Part shown: positions 34,242 to 44,385 of the stretch, piece after piece
Layout: each line of letters begins with the position of its first letter
Position numbering within the stretch: position 1 is the first letter of the stretch
Source of the DNA: Tolypocladium sp. Sup5 PDA-1
Taxonomy: Eukaryota; Ascomycota; Sordariomycetes; Hypocreales; Ophiocordycipitaceae
NCBI GenBank assembly: GCA_000750105.3
Contig: JPHH03000039.1
Coordinates: forward strand, 124,001 to 188,000
Direction of reading: 5' to 3'
DNA: 64,000 nucleotides
Position numbers and translations under genes: made by a program
The notes under the pieces: generated by a model
Seen by the model: only the letters and a program-made list of their open reading frames with translations
Databases searched by the model: none
What the model was told of the DNA's origin: nothing

Positions 34242-34381
34242 TGTCTATCGAGACCACCTTTGTGTGCTGGCGGTGCGATGAGGCCAAGTGCAAGAAGGCC
34301 ATGGTGGAGGTAGCCGACTTCAGGTATGTCGGCGTCGGAGGCCTGGTCCCATTTAGACAAATTGCAGAAGGGAGATGGTAA
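34242..34381 (+). CDS. Possible small Cys-rich protein, unit 1
   Basis: From the ATG at 34242 the frame reads MSIETTFVCWRCDEAKCKKA and continues for about 46 codons. A consensus donor (CAG/GTATGT) at about 34322-34325 suggests an intron, but I could not find the next exon. The segment TF-x-x-W-R-C-x4-C-x-x-A matches the start of the ORF at 34926 (TF-x-x-W-K-C-x4-C-x-x-A), which supports a shared origin. C-x2-C and C-x4-C pairs suggest metal binding. There is no signal peptide. It may be a gene fragment. Confidence 0.35.
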
Positions 34382-34925
34382 GTAAGAGACGTAGGAGGGG
34401 TGCAAAGAAGGATGTAGGCTGTAGGCGTAGTGACTGGCAGTGACACGGCGTATCTCCATACGTGCTTCTCCTGGATGGTGATGTCTGGGAATATCGTGAT
34501 TGAGAATCTTCTGCTGGGAGTGTCCTGTTCATTGCTTGTACACATGGTTTTCGAACGGCTCCGCCAGTACTTGTTTGTGCCACTGGTTGTCCACAGTGAT
34601 GAGCTTAGTTCTCGGTCCGTCTTGGACGAGTGATGCGCCTTCTTGCCCATCACCACAGCCTGTCACACCAAAATCATTACTGGCGATGCTGATTTCACTG
34701 ACTCACAGATCTTTAAAAACTATAAAGCGTGTCGTCTTCCCTTTCCCTCCTTGCTGCGAATGCTACGCAGACACATCGTCGCCAGGGTTCATCCCCCAGC
34801 CCTCGCGCCCCCAAGCAGAAATCCGTACGTGGCCTCCCTCATCAGCCCTGACAGGGACAGCTTGCTAACCCGCATAAGCGTCTCTCACATTATCCGCCTA
34901 TATCTGCGCCCCCAAGGACCTTGCG

Positions 34926-35132
34926 ATGCCACTGGTTAGGACGTTCCTTGGCTGGAAGTGCACAAACCCCAACTGCACCGACGCGCCTACCGTGCGTCCA
35001 CCGGGGCGGAACTGCAGCCGTTGTGGCCGATATTGCTCCATCCCAAAGTTTCTCTGGTATTACACCATGGAGTCGTCAAGGGAGCCGTTGAAGGAGTCGC
35101 CGTCGGCAGGCAATAGAGGCACAAACCCATGA
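34926..35132 (+). CDS. Possible small Cys-rich (zinc-ribbon-like) protein, unit 2
   Basis: A complete 68-codon frame beginning MPLVRTFLGWKCTNPNC. Cysteines occur as C-x4-C, then about 13 residues later C-x2-C-x3-C (NCSRCGRYC), a pattern consistent with a small zinc ribbon. The TATA box at 34721-34726 lies 205 bp upstream, followed by a CT-rich stretch, as in a normal fungal promoter. I do not recognise a family. The similarity of its first twenty residues to the 34242 ORF is the main argument that it is, or was, a gene. Confidence 0.4.
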   Translation: MPLVRTFLGWKCTNPNCTDAPTVRPPGRNCSRCGRYCSIPKFLWYYTMESSREPLKESPSAGNRGTNP

Positions 35133-35612
35133 CAAGGGGAAGCAGGCTCTTGGGCTTATTCAACTGGCACGTCTGCTCGTTTGCATAGTCGGTGACATGA
35201 ACACCAGGGTTGAGGACTTGTTCCCGCAGGTTATTCTTTAAGAACTTAAATTGCAGTCTTCATAATTGGAATTAAAGTCGAATTCGAATCTGTCCATGCC
35301 ACACTTGCAGAGTCTCGCAGTGGCGTTTGAAGGCGAAACCTTCTCATCCTACATTCAGGATCCAATTTAGCTCAGCTTTGACGAGCACAGGACACCTTAC
35401 CTGGCTTTCAACTGAAAATTTCCCCTGCATCGATCTAGACAGCGTGTGTGTGCTCTTTGTCGGCAGTGATGTGCTGGCTCAAAGCCCGTTCGTGAAGCAC
35501 TACTGGCCATTCTTCCTCCATCCCGACAACCCTTCATCGTAGGGCCAAGACTCACAAACGACCATGGTGAAAGTTATTCACAGACCTGTAATTACAAATA
35601 TAAAAGATCCTC

Positions 35613-35810
35613 GTGCTTCCTTGCCTGTCTTGTGTCGAATCCCTCTCCTTCGCAAACACACCGTCGACAGGCGTGATCCCACAAGCTCGCACGCTTCCAA
35701 AACGGCACTATAACTATCGTTATGAGAACGTGCCAACGCCAGAGCCCGATCTTTTCGATAAGGCCGTCACGAGGTGCGAGCAGATTATTGCAACGGACAA
35801 GAAGAAGTAA
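35613..35810 (+). pseudogene. Possible third-unit coding remnant
   Basis: An open frame ending in NYRYENVPTPEPDLFDKAV and a Lys-rich tail has protein-like composition but no ATG in a sensible place. The upstream DNA is related to that of unit 2 (shared CACAGA...TATAAA and CAGG...ATCCC blocks). The Cys-rich part is missing. I treat it as a remnant or an exon of an unresolved gene. Confidence 0.25.
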
Positions 35811-38800
35811 TGGCAAGCTGCATAGATGACGGCTGCCAGAATGTCACGTCTACAGGTGTGCAAGTCGGGGTCGTCGTGTTTGGGGACCCTTGAGCGCCAA
35901 CAGTTTTATTGGTTATGTCCTTACGGGAAGTTTCCGAGTTTTTATACTTGACATTGAGTCGAATTTGAACATATTTCGGCCTTCTCTTGGCTGTGAAAGG
36001 GCGTTCCCATCGATCCAGGCTTGTCAAGCTGTGCAAGGCTCTAACTGATGATGTTCGAATTTCACTGTCGATCCGGCATGCGCTTCCAGAAAACCTATAG
36101 CTTGGAGAGATGCGTTATGTCGCCAGGTCCATTGGATAATACTCCTTCAAGACAAGCTTCACTCTCCAGGGAGTTCATGTGTCCCCAGGGGCTCGCGGCT
36201 GGGACCCGATGGCCGGTGCGCCGTCGATTTGTATGACCCCTGCCATGGGGCCGAACTGTTGCCAAAGACGGTCTGGATTCGTGCAGCTGGCGGCGTGTCT
36301 GGCTTGCCGACTTGCTGCCCGTGGCCATACACATGTTGTTGCTGGGGCAGGCGTAGCCGGCTCCGGTGATCTCATTAAGTGGCCAAGGGTTGAGAGTTGG
36401 AGGAAACACATGGCAGGAAGAGCAAGCAAGGAAAGCTGCGAGAGGTTAATGGAGCCCAACCAGGGGATTAAGCATTGTTTCCGTATGTCGTGCAACAAAG
36501 GAAGCCTAAAGAAGTGGCTGAGCCTTGTTGTGGCGGGGAAGGGGAGTCGGCAAACTGCATGTCTCGCCATTTTGTGTAGCCAACAACAGGTCTCCGGAAG
36601 TCGCGGTTGAGTAAGCCAACGGCAAAGCGCATTGATCTGTAAAATTGAACCGAAGAGTATACAGCAGACACCTGCGAGAGACTGGATTGGAGGTAAGGAT
36701 GAAGTCGATGGGTGCCGTTGAAGCGTGGCCATTGGTGGGGCTCGGATACCACCCTAGACCCTGTTCCGGACGAGAGGACGAAAGGACGCTCCAACACGCC
36801 TGGCAGCTGGAGCTGGAATATGGGCGAGAAATATCCATCGTGATACCTTCACGTTGCCTCATCTGTCTGAGGGCCAAGCTGAAACACCTGGAGGTTGGCG
36901 CAAGGGGTTGCATGGTTGCGGCTGCGGCAGGAGCCCTATCTGAGAAGCCCAATTTGTAAGTCCTCATATGCCAACTACCGAGAACGCTTAATGATTCACT
37001 CAGAAGCCGGACGAGTGTCCGGCACTTCCAGCCGATGGGAGAAAAAGAAGGTTTGGTCGCCCTCCATCGGCGTCGGGACCAAGCAGCGACTCCCACCAGT
37101 GGCGTCGGGCCAGGTCATGAGGCCAAAGATGGCCAACCGCGATGCCGCAAGCGGCGCGCTGTAATGAAATATGCACAAGCAGCGGTTACAGTAAAACATT
37201 CAAGGGCTCTCTGTTGGACGGGGCCGCTCTCCGGAGGTCTCGATCGCTGTGATAATGCCATGAGCTGGCCGTCAACACCAATCAAAGGGCGTTGAGGACA
37301 CATTGAAAGTGCAGGCAGGAGACCAAAGCGTGCATGTCTCTGGACGAGGCCAAGAGGGAGCTAGATTGTTCGATTGCTGGGGGGCCGGGCCCAGTGACAA
37401 GCATAGAATGCGGAGATGGAGGGGGAGGGGCAGCCTCAGAGCCGAAGCAGTTCGACAGCTCCCACCTCACAAGTACGAAGTGCATCGAAGATGGGCGATG
37501 CGGCTCCCGTCGGGGTGGTACATACATCGCGGGCTGGGCGTGCGTAGTGCGCCGCCATGAGCAAAGATGAGGTCACACCGGGCCCCAGGTGCTTCGTACA
37601 TCTACATGCACCGACGGCCGGCAGCGTACACGAGGGTCCACGGATATGGATGTCTGTCCCAGAGCTCTTCGGTGGTTGTCGCGGAGCTTGCAGCCCGTCT
37701 TGTTGCATTGAGGCTGTATGCATGCGGGCAGACGGACGGGGAAGGGGAATCTATCTGCAACTGTTGCTGTTGTGCAATGCCAGGCTCCACGCCAATAAGG
37801 CAAGAGACGGTGAGTGGATGGGGCCGAGCATCTGCACTCATGAGCCTTTTTCCTTCGATTTAGCCCCTGCTTGGTGTCTTCTCCTTTCTCTTACCTACTT
37901 GGGGCAGAGTTGCGCTTCGCATAACTACTTCGTACCACCATAAAGACACGGCACTGGGGGACCATAAAAAACGCCATTTTGGCAACGAGCTGCAGATGGA
38001 GGCTGGCGAATAGGGAGCTTGGTTAAAATTGCTGGGTAACGGCGACGAAGGATGTTTGGTTGCATGCAACAACAGAGTGGAGAGGTTGTGCGTGAACTCC
38101 ATTACTCGTAGTTGCTGGCGGGAAGCGGGCTGGGCTGGGGCTGGGACAGGGCTGGAAGAGACGGCATGCCACCAACAACAACAGCCGACCGACAGACCAC
38201 GTTGGGTCTTGAAGTCTCTGTCCCCTGGTCTGGGTTGACACGAATCCGAGGCGGCGCCCTGGATGCGTGTTGGTCCTTGAGCGGCCTGTAATGCTGGACC
38301 CTGCTGCAAGGGAACGGCGTGCATATGTAGGAGTACATACGCGAGTTCGAGAACAAAGAGGGCTCGCAAACAAATTGGCGGGCAAATTTGCTCCAGGTCG
38401 CGCAATGACGGAGTACGAGTACATACACGTGTGAATCGAGTTGAGGGAGCGGGCTCTGCCGAAGCACAAACATCAGAGGCTGTATCGTCTGATCACGACT
38501 TGCACCTGGACGGGCCGGTGTTGCGCACGCGACATCGAAATGGTAACCGAGCCGTGTCCCTTCTCCCGGGATCCAAGGCCGTGCTTTCCCTCCCCTCGAC
38601 CAATGCAGGGGGACCCGGGAAAGGAGGACTGGAGGCTAAGAGGTCCGGTCTTCCGCGCGTTGCTCTTCTCTGCCCTCGTCTGAAAACTACGCACGAGTAG
38701 ATTAGTACCCGTGGCTAACATGGATGGAGGACAAAGGCCTCGGGGAAAAGGATGAGACCCGCGATGGTGATAGCGCCGGCGGCATGGAAGAGGGTACCTT

Positions 38801-39049
38801 CCCCACCCCGGCTGCCCGGTACAGGTACCAATGTAAGGTAGCGACTGCCTGAGGTAGTCCACACGTTGAGGTAGCACCGGCTGCCCGTGGATGCCACCTG
38901 CGCCTGCGCCTGCGGATGCACCTGCGCCCAAAGCAGCTGCGGACGCCTCAAACAGCGACGACTAACTGGACGGTACCTTCCCTGGTTACCACATTAGCTT
39001 CCCCAGCAGTTACATGACCACAAGAAGCAGTCGCGACGCCTCCACCAAA
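35811..39049. other. Long non-coding stretch before the acetyl-CoA synthetase gene
   Basis: No frame in about 3.2 kb is recognised. The longest, 36175-36732 on the minus strand (185 codons), overlaps other frames of similar length and has no domain. A CCAAT box is at 38828-38832, and a short TGCGCC-type repeat at about 38895-38925; both could belong to the far promoter of the next gene. TACTTCGTA-type copies lie at about 37925 and 38406. Confidence 0.45.
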
Positions 39050-39352
39050 TATAAAGAATCGCGGTCCCCCCCTTTCACGTTGCACCCTTCCTTCCTCTCC
39101 CTCAACTTCGTCGTCGAATTCTCTCCCCTCTCTCCATTCTTTCCCCTCCGCCTATACCTTACTCTGCTCGAACCGGAATCGAGACCTTGGGACCAGAGCT
39201 CGCTCGCGACTAACACCAGATCGCTCCGTCGCAACGTCACAGCGCCAGTAACAGCCCGCCGAAAATAGCTACCCCGCACTGCTCGCAGCAGCAACTGAGC
39301 GCCTGCAAAACTGAAAGCTGCCCCGCGGTCCAACGCAAATTCGACAGCGGCA
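39050..39352 (+). promoter_or_regulatory. TATA box and CT-rich leader of the acetyl-CoA synthetase gene
   Basis: TATAAA at 39050-39055 is followed by a strongly pyrimidine-rich stretch at about 39066-39165, the usual core promoter and start-site layout of strongly expressed genes in filamentous fungi. The ATG is at 39353, so the leader would be about 190-270 bases. Confidence 0.6.
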
Positions 39353-41710
39353 ATGGCTGAAGGGCAAAAAGGACCCCGCGTCCACGAGGCGCACGAGGTG
39401 GACACGTTCCGTAAGGCTCCTCGCAGAACATACCTATGGAATAAGGAGGACTCGAAGCCGTCCTGAGGCTTTGCAAGGCTAACAGATGACCGTCTCACAG
39501 ACCCCCCCGAGAAGATGCTTGCGAGTACGAGCTCCCCTCCGCCCACCCCCACGCAACAGCCGGCGGGCGGCCATCGCTCCTCCAGCAGTGGCCGCCTCAG
39601 CCAGTAGCCGTGCTGAGCCGCCATGGGGGTTCCCCAATGCTCCATTGCTCCCCTGATGACCGCGGCTGACGTCTTTTTCATCACAGAGCACCCAAGCAAG
39701 CCCCACCTAGCCAGTAAGTCCCACTCTGCATCCTGCGACTCCGGTTGTCGGGCCTCCGGTCATCCGGGTTCGCCTGAGACGCCATTCCCATTCCATGCCG
39801 TTCCGCTCGTCCGTCCGCGTCGCGGCGCGCGCTGACCGGAGACACTCTCCACAGATATCGAGGAGTACCAGAAGCTGTACAAGGAGTCCATTACGGAACC
39901 CGATAAGTTCTGGGGAAGGCACGCCCGGGAGCTGCTGTCGTGGTCCCGCGACTTCGAGACCGTCTCCAGCGGATCCCTCACCAACGGCGACTGCAAGTGG
40001 TTCATCGAGGGCCAGCTCAATGCCTCGTACAACTGCATCGATCGCCATGCCTTCAAGGACCCGGACCGCGTTGCCATCATCTACGAGGCCGACGAGGCCG
40101 ACGATGGCCGCAACGTCACCTACGGCGAGCTGTTGCGCCAGGTCTCCAAGACGGCCTGGACACTGAAGCAGATGGGCGTCCGCAAGGGCGACACCGTTGC
40201 CATTTACCTGCCCATGATTCCCGAGGCGGTTGTCGCCATCCTTGCCTGCGTCCGTATCGGCGCGGTCCACTCTGTCATCTTTGCCGGCTTCTCGGCCGAC
40301 TCCCTTCGCGACCGTGTCATTGACGCCAAGTCTAGGGTGGTCATCACCACCGACGAGGGCAAGCGAGGTGGCAAGTTGATTGGCACCAAGAAGATTGTCG
40401 ACGATGCCCTCAAGCAGTGTCCTGACATTGATCACGTCCTCGTCTATAAGCGCACCGGCGCCGATGTCCCCATGCAAGCGGGCCGTGACTTGTGGTGGCA
40501 CGAGGAGGTTGAGAAGTGGCCCAGCTACATCGCCCCTGAGGTCATGAACGCCGAGGACCCCTTGTTCCTCCTCTATACTTCTGGTTCTACGGGTAAGCCC
40601 AAGGGCGTCATGCACACAACCGCTGGCTACCTGCTCGGATGTGCCATAACCGGCAAGTACGTGTTCGATATCCACGAGGGCGACCGCTACTTCTGCGGCG
40701 GTGACGTCGGTTGGATTACCGGCCACTCCTATGTCGTCTATGCGCCTCTGCTGCTCGGCGTCTCCACCGTTGTCTTCGAGGGTACTCCCGCCTACCCCAA
40801 CTTCTCGCGGTACTGGGATATCATCGACAAGCACAAGATCACCCAGTTCTACGTCGCGCCGACTGCCCTGCGGTTGCTCAAGCGCGCCGGCGACGAGCAC
40901 GTCAAGGGTGAGATGAAGCATCTCCGTGTGCTTGGCTCCGTCGGTGAGCCCATCGCTGCCGAGGTTTGGAAGTGGTACTTTGAGGTTGTCGGCAGGGAGG
41001 AGTCGCACGTTGTCGACGTAAGTTGCGACACGAGCGCATTGGCAACTGTTTGATACTAACAACTGCACAGACGTACTGGCAGACGGAGACAGGCTGCAAC
41101 GTCATTACCCCCCTGGCCGGCGTCACCCCGACCAAGCCCGGATCCGCCTCGCTGCCGTTCTTTGGCATCGAGCCCGCCATCATCGACCCCGTCTCCGGCG
41201 AAGAGGTTCATGGCAACGACGTCGACGGCGTGCTCGCCTTCAAGCAGGCTTGGCCCAGCATGGCCCGTACCGTGTACGGTGCCCACAAGCGGTACATGGA
41301 CACTTACTTCAACGTGTACCCGGGCTACTACGTAAGTTGCAGCCATCGTCCTACCATGAATGAAGCCTCGGGGTCTAATGCGTACCTTGTAGTTCACTGG
41401 CGACGGTGCTGGCCGAGACCACGAAGGATTCTACTGGATCCGTGGCCGTGTTGATGATGTCGTTAACGTCAGCGGCCACCGTTTGTCCACGGCCGAGATC
41501 GAGGCTGCCCTTATTGAGCACCATGCCGTCGCCGAAGCTGCCGTCGTTGGTGTTACTGACGAGCTCACCGGCCAGGCCGTCAACGCCTTTGTTGCCGTCA
41601 AGGACGGCAACGAGATCAACGACGCCCTGCGTAAGGAGTTCATCATGCAGGTGCGCAAGAGCATCGGTCCTTTCGCTGCGCCCAAGGCCATCTACGTTGT
41701 GCCGGATCTG

Positions 41711-41742
<32 letters not shown>

Positions 41743-41918
41743 TATTCTGAGAAAGATCTTGGCGGGTGAGGAGGATCAGCTGGGTGACATAACGACTGTA
41801 AGTTTTTTATCAATTGTGGCTGTGACTCGGAACGTTCAACTGACAATTTGTACAGCTGTCAGACCCGACCATCGTCAAGAAGATCATCCAGACTGTCCAC
41901 GAGTCAAAGGGGAAATAA
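39353..41918 (+). CDS. facA: Acetyl-CoA synthetase (AMP-forming), FacA/AcuA type
   Basis: This enzyme joins acetate, ATP and CoA to acetyl-CoA, AMP and pyrophosphate, and is needed for growth on acetate and for cytosolic acetyl-CoA. Seven exons: 39353-39410, 39501-39524, 39687-39713, 39855-41017, 41071-41331, 41393-41797 and 41856-41918, giving 666 residues, the normal size. Exons 2 and 3 are only 24 and 27 bases; with them the N-terminus reads VDTFHPPEKMLAKHPSKPHLANIEEYQKLYKES, in the register expected for the family. The ATP-binding loop YTSGSTGKPKGVMHT, the ERTxG-type segment TYWQTETG, the hinge region FYWIRGRVDDVVNVSGHR and the acetylation-site motif PKTRSGKIMRR (catalytic Lys) are all present. 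The ATG at 39353 is chosen because exon 1 (MAEGQKGPRVHEAHEVDTF) links cleanly to exon 2. Acetate control by a FacB-type factor is likely but no site was identified. Confidence 0.96.
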
Positions 41919-44385
41919 GCGCGACGCTGCCGGCGGGTTAATCTATGTTATTGACTAGTTGATACCACTGTTGGGGACACGACGAGTTGACGAAGTCAAT
42001 GTAAGGGCTGGGGGTGTTGGGCCATACTTGGCCAGGGCAGATGCAAGGATCTATGGATGGCCGCATGTCTAATCCGTAACGATGAGATGTATGTGCCTCA
42101 TTTTGTTTATAGCAATTTGGTACTATTGGGGAACAAAAATAGTTTACGTCTACTCCGTACGTTTCAGATCTACGCCGGGGTCAAGCCTGGCTTAGCTATC
42201 ATCAGTGACGGCACTGACGGACGTGAGTGTCGGACAAGGGGTGCGGGTGCTCGAGGACGGCGTGACGGATGAGCCAGGTAAACATGGATCCCGGATTCCG
42301 AGAACGCGTCACGATGCCGAGGCCCCCGTCGAGGTTAAGGCGTAAGCTTATTCTTTTTGAGTTTGTTCCAGAATACACACCGGCACTTGTCTTCGTGGCG
42401 ACGTAATGGATAGATGTCACTGGACGATATGCTCTTCCCGCCAGAGCCGGCAGGGCACAGCCATCGCCACTTGGTGGGCATGGACCTCGGGCTTGTGCAG
42501 GGCCTGACACGGAAACAAGGCGTGAGGCAATCCACGATGATCGCCAAGAGGGAGGAGAGAGCGCCAGCGGCGTTTTGTAGTCGTCATCGTGATGGGTGGT
42601 TAGCCAATGCGCGTGAGGGCCTTGAGGCGGGCGAAGTTGTTGGGCCCCCATCGGAGCACCCATCGACTGAGTGAGCATTATGGAACCACGATAGTTGCGG
42701 GCTGACTCTGCGCTGGTTTGGCTTGGCTTTGTGTGAGTTGGGGGGTTGCGAACCATTGTGTAACTGGGTTGAGACGATGGCCAAGGCTGGCCCAGCCCCG
42801 TTAGCCAATGCTGGCGGGTCGAATTGGGCTGGGCGATATTACGAAAGGGCCAAGAGAAGGAAGAGGAGGCAATTTCTTGACTCTGATTTCGGACGCTTGT
42901 ATCCGTAAAGTAATAGTTCCTCGGTTCGTACACATGCTACCGGACGCGTCTTATTGCAAGGTAACTAGGTAAGGTAAGCAAGCGATGGTGGTGTTCATCT
43001 ACAGACCGCCATGAAGCTTATATGTTGACGTGAAGGATCTGCCAACCAACGGGGAGGGGAGGGAGGAGGACGGGAAATACTCCTGGAACCGCGCCGTCCA
43101 CGGATACGAGTAGATCAGATCCTGCAGGTACTTGGCGCAATGCGGTTGGTGTGAGACGCTGGATGTACTTCGTACGAGTACTCGTACTCGCATGCGAGGA
43201 TGGGGGCCGCGGAGACGGAGCGAGTCAAACCCGAGGCGTTTGAGGCCCCGAGGAGGGGATCTGCTGAGGGTTTGAGTGGTTGAGGTGACCGATTTCTTAA
43301 CGTTACACGGTTCGTTGGTTGGCTGACGAGGTGGTGGACGGAGGATGGTGTCACGACAGATGCGAGTTGGCGGCGTCGCGCGCATGGTAGCCACTTGAGA
43401 GGCGGCGCTCTCGTGAGCAGTCTTGGTTGATCTTGTTTTTGCGGCAATTTCCAAGCAAATGGGTTTGCTGATGACCGTCGCGATGGCTCGTCAAGGCGCG
43501 ATGTCTAAGGTACGGAGTATTCTTCCTGATGGATGCATCGTAGGGATGCACAGCCCCCTGAGCCACAGGCTACTGGCGCATGCCCCAGCGATAAGCAACT
43601 GGGCTGCTAGCTGCCCTTGCTGCCACCCAACGGGCCCCCCGTTCATCCGTCAGCGGCTCGGTTCCCCGAGGATCCAGTCACAGCGCGCCCCGGGCCCCGC
43701 CAACGAGGGGGCTGGCGGGCTGCCCAGGCCCGGCGGCCTTCTTGCAGGCGCTACGGATTAATACTTCGTACCGTAAGGTAGCCACGGGCAGTGAACTCCA
43801 GCGGTTGGCCTCGGCGGAGTCGGCGGGGCTGCCTCCTGCTGGGCAGCGAAACAGAGGCCGCGGTGGACTCTGAGACCGCGTGGCCACCGAGCCAAGCCTC
43901 CCTCTGCCCTCCGCCATGCTGGGCGCTCCCTCCTGCGTCTGCCGCTGACAAGCACCGGCGCCTCTCTCTCTCGCTCTTGGTGTGACGGTGTGTGTCTCTG
44001 CTCGCTCAGCAACCAACCATTTCATTGTCTGTCTCTCAGTTTTCCCTCTCCTGATCCCTCCCGGTTGCTCCCTCTTCCTACCACCGCCGTTGTCACCAAC
44101 GTTCGCTCGCTCGAATCCCACAACGCACCTCTTGCGACAATTCACTCTCTGTCTTTTCCATTGCCGCGCCTCCGATCCTCCCGACCGACGACCAGCCGAC
44201 GGACGGAACGACCGATTCTTCTATTTATAGCGACCGAGCCTCTCCCGCGATACATTGCAGCGACGATAGATACCCCTGCTACCCGCAAACAACGGCGGCA
44301 ATAGATACTACGACAGCCTGGATGCAGTAAAGCCCCGTGCGCCGCGCTCCCATCCTCCGGGACCTTGCTTGTTGATAGTGTGACG
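41919..44385. other. Intergenic region before the ADAM gene
   Basis: About 2.5 kb without a supported gene. It carries a 16-bp perfect palindrome at 43172-43187, TACTCCGTA-type copies near 42150, 43512 and 43763, and a CT-rich stretch at about 43960-44140 that probably marks the ADAM gene leader. A TATTTATA lies at about 44221-44229. Confidence 0.45.
43172..43187. repeat. 16-bp perfect palindrome
   Basis: GTACGAGTACTCGTAC equals its own reverse complement. It is made of the same TACGAGTA/TACTCGTA units as the dispersed intergenic motif. Confidence 0.8.

Larger units (their letters stand above)
33868..35810 (+). repeat. Putative three-unit tandem duplication with TATA boxes and small ORFs
   Basis: Three blocks look related. 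Unit 1 and unit 2 share CAGTGATGA...GGTCCGTCT at 33868-33894 and 34594-34622. Unit 2 and unit 3 share a CACAGA...TATAAA block (about 34705-34726 and 35578-35604) and a CGTCGxCAGG...ATCCC block (about 34778 and 35660). Each unit has a TATAAA at 34037, 34721 and 35599. In units 1 and 2 an ATG follows about 200-205 bp later and begins a Cys-containing ORF. The copies are strongly diverged, so this reads as an old, decaying array. Confidence 0.5.
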
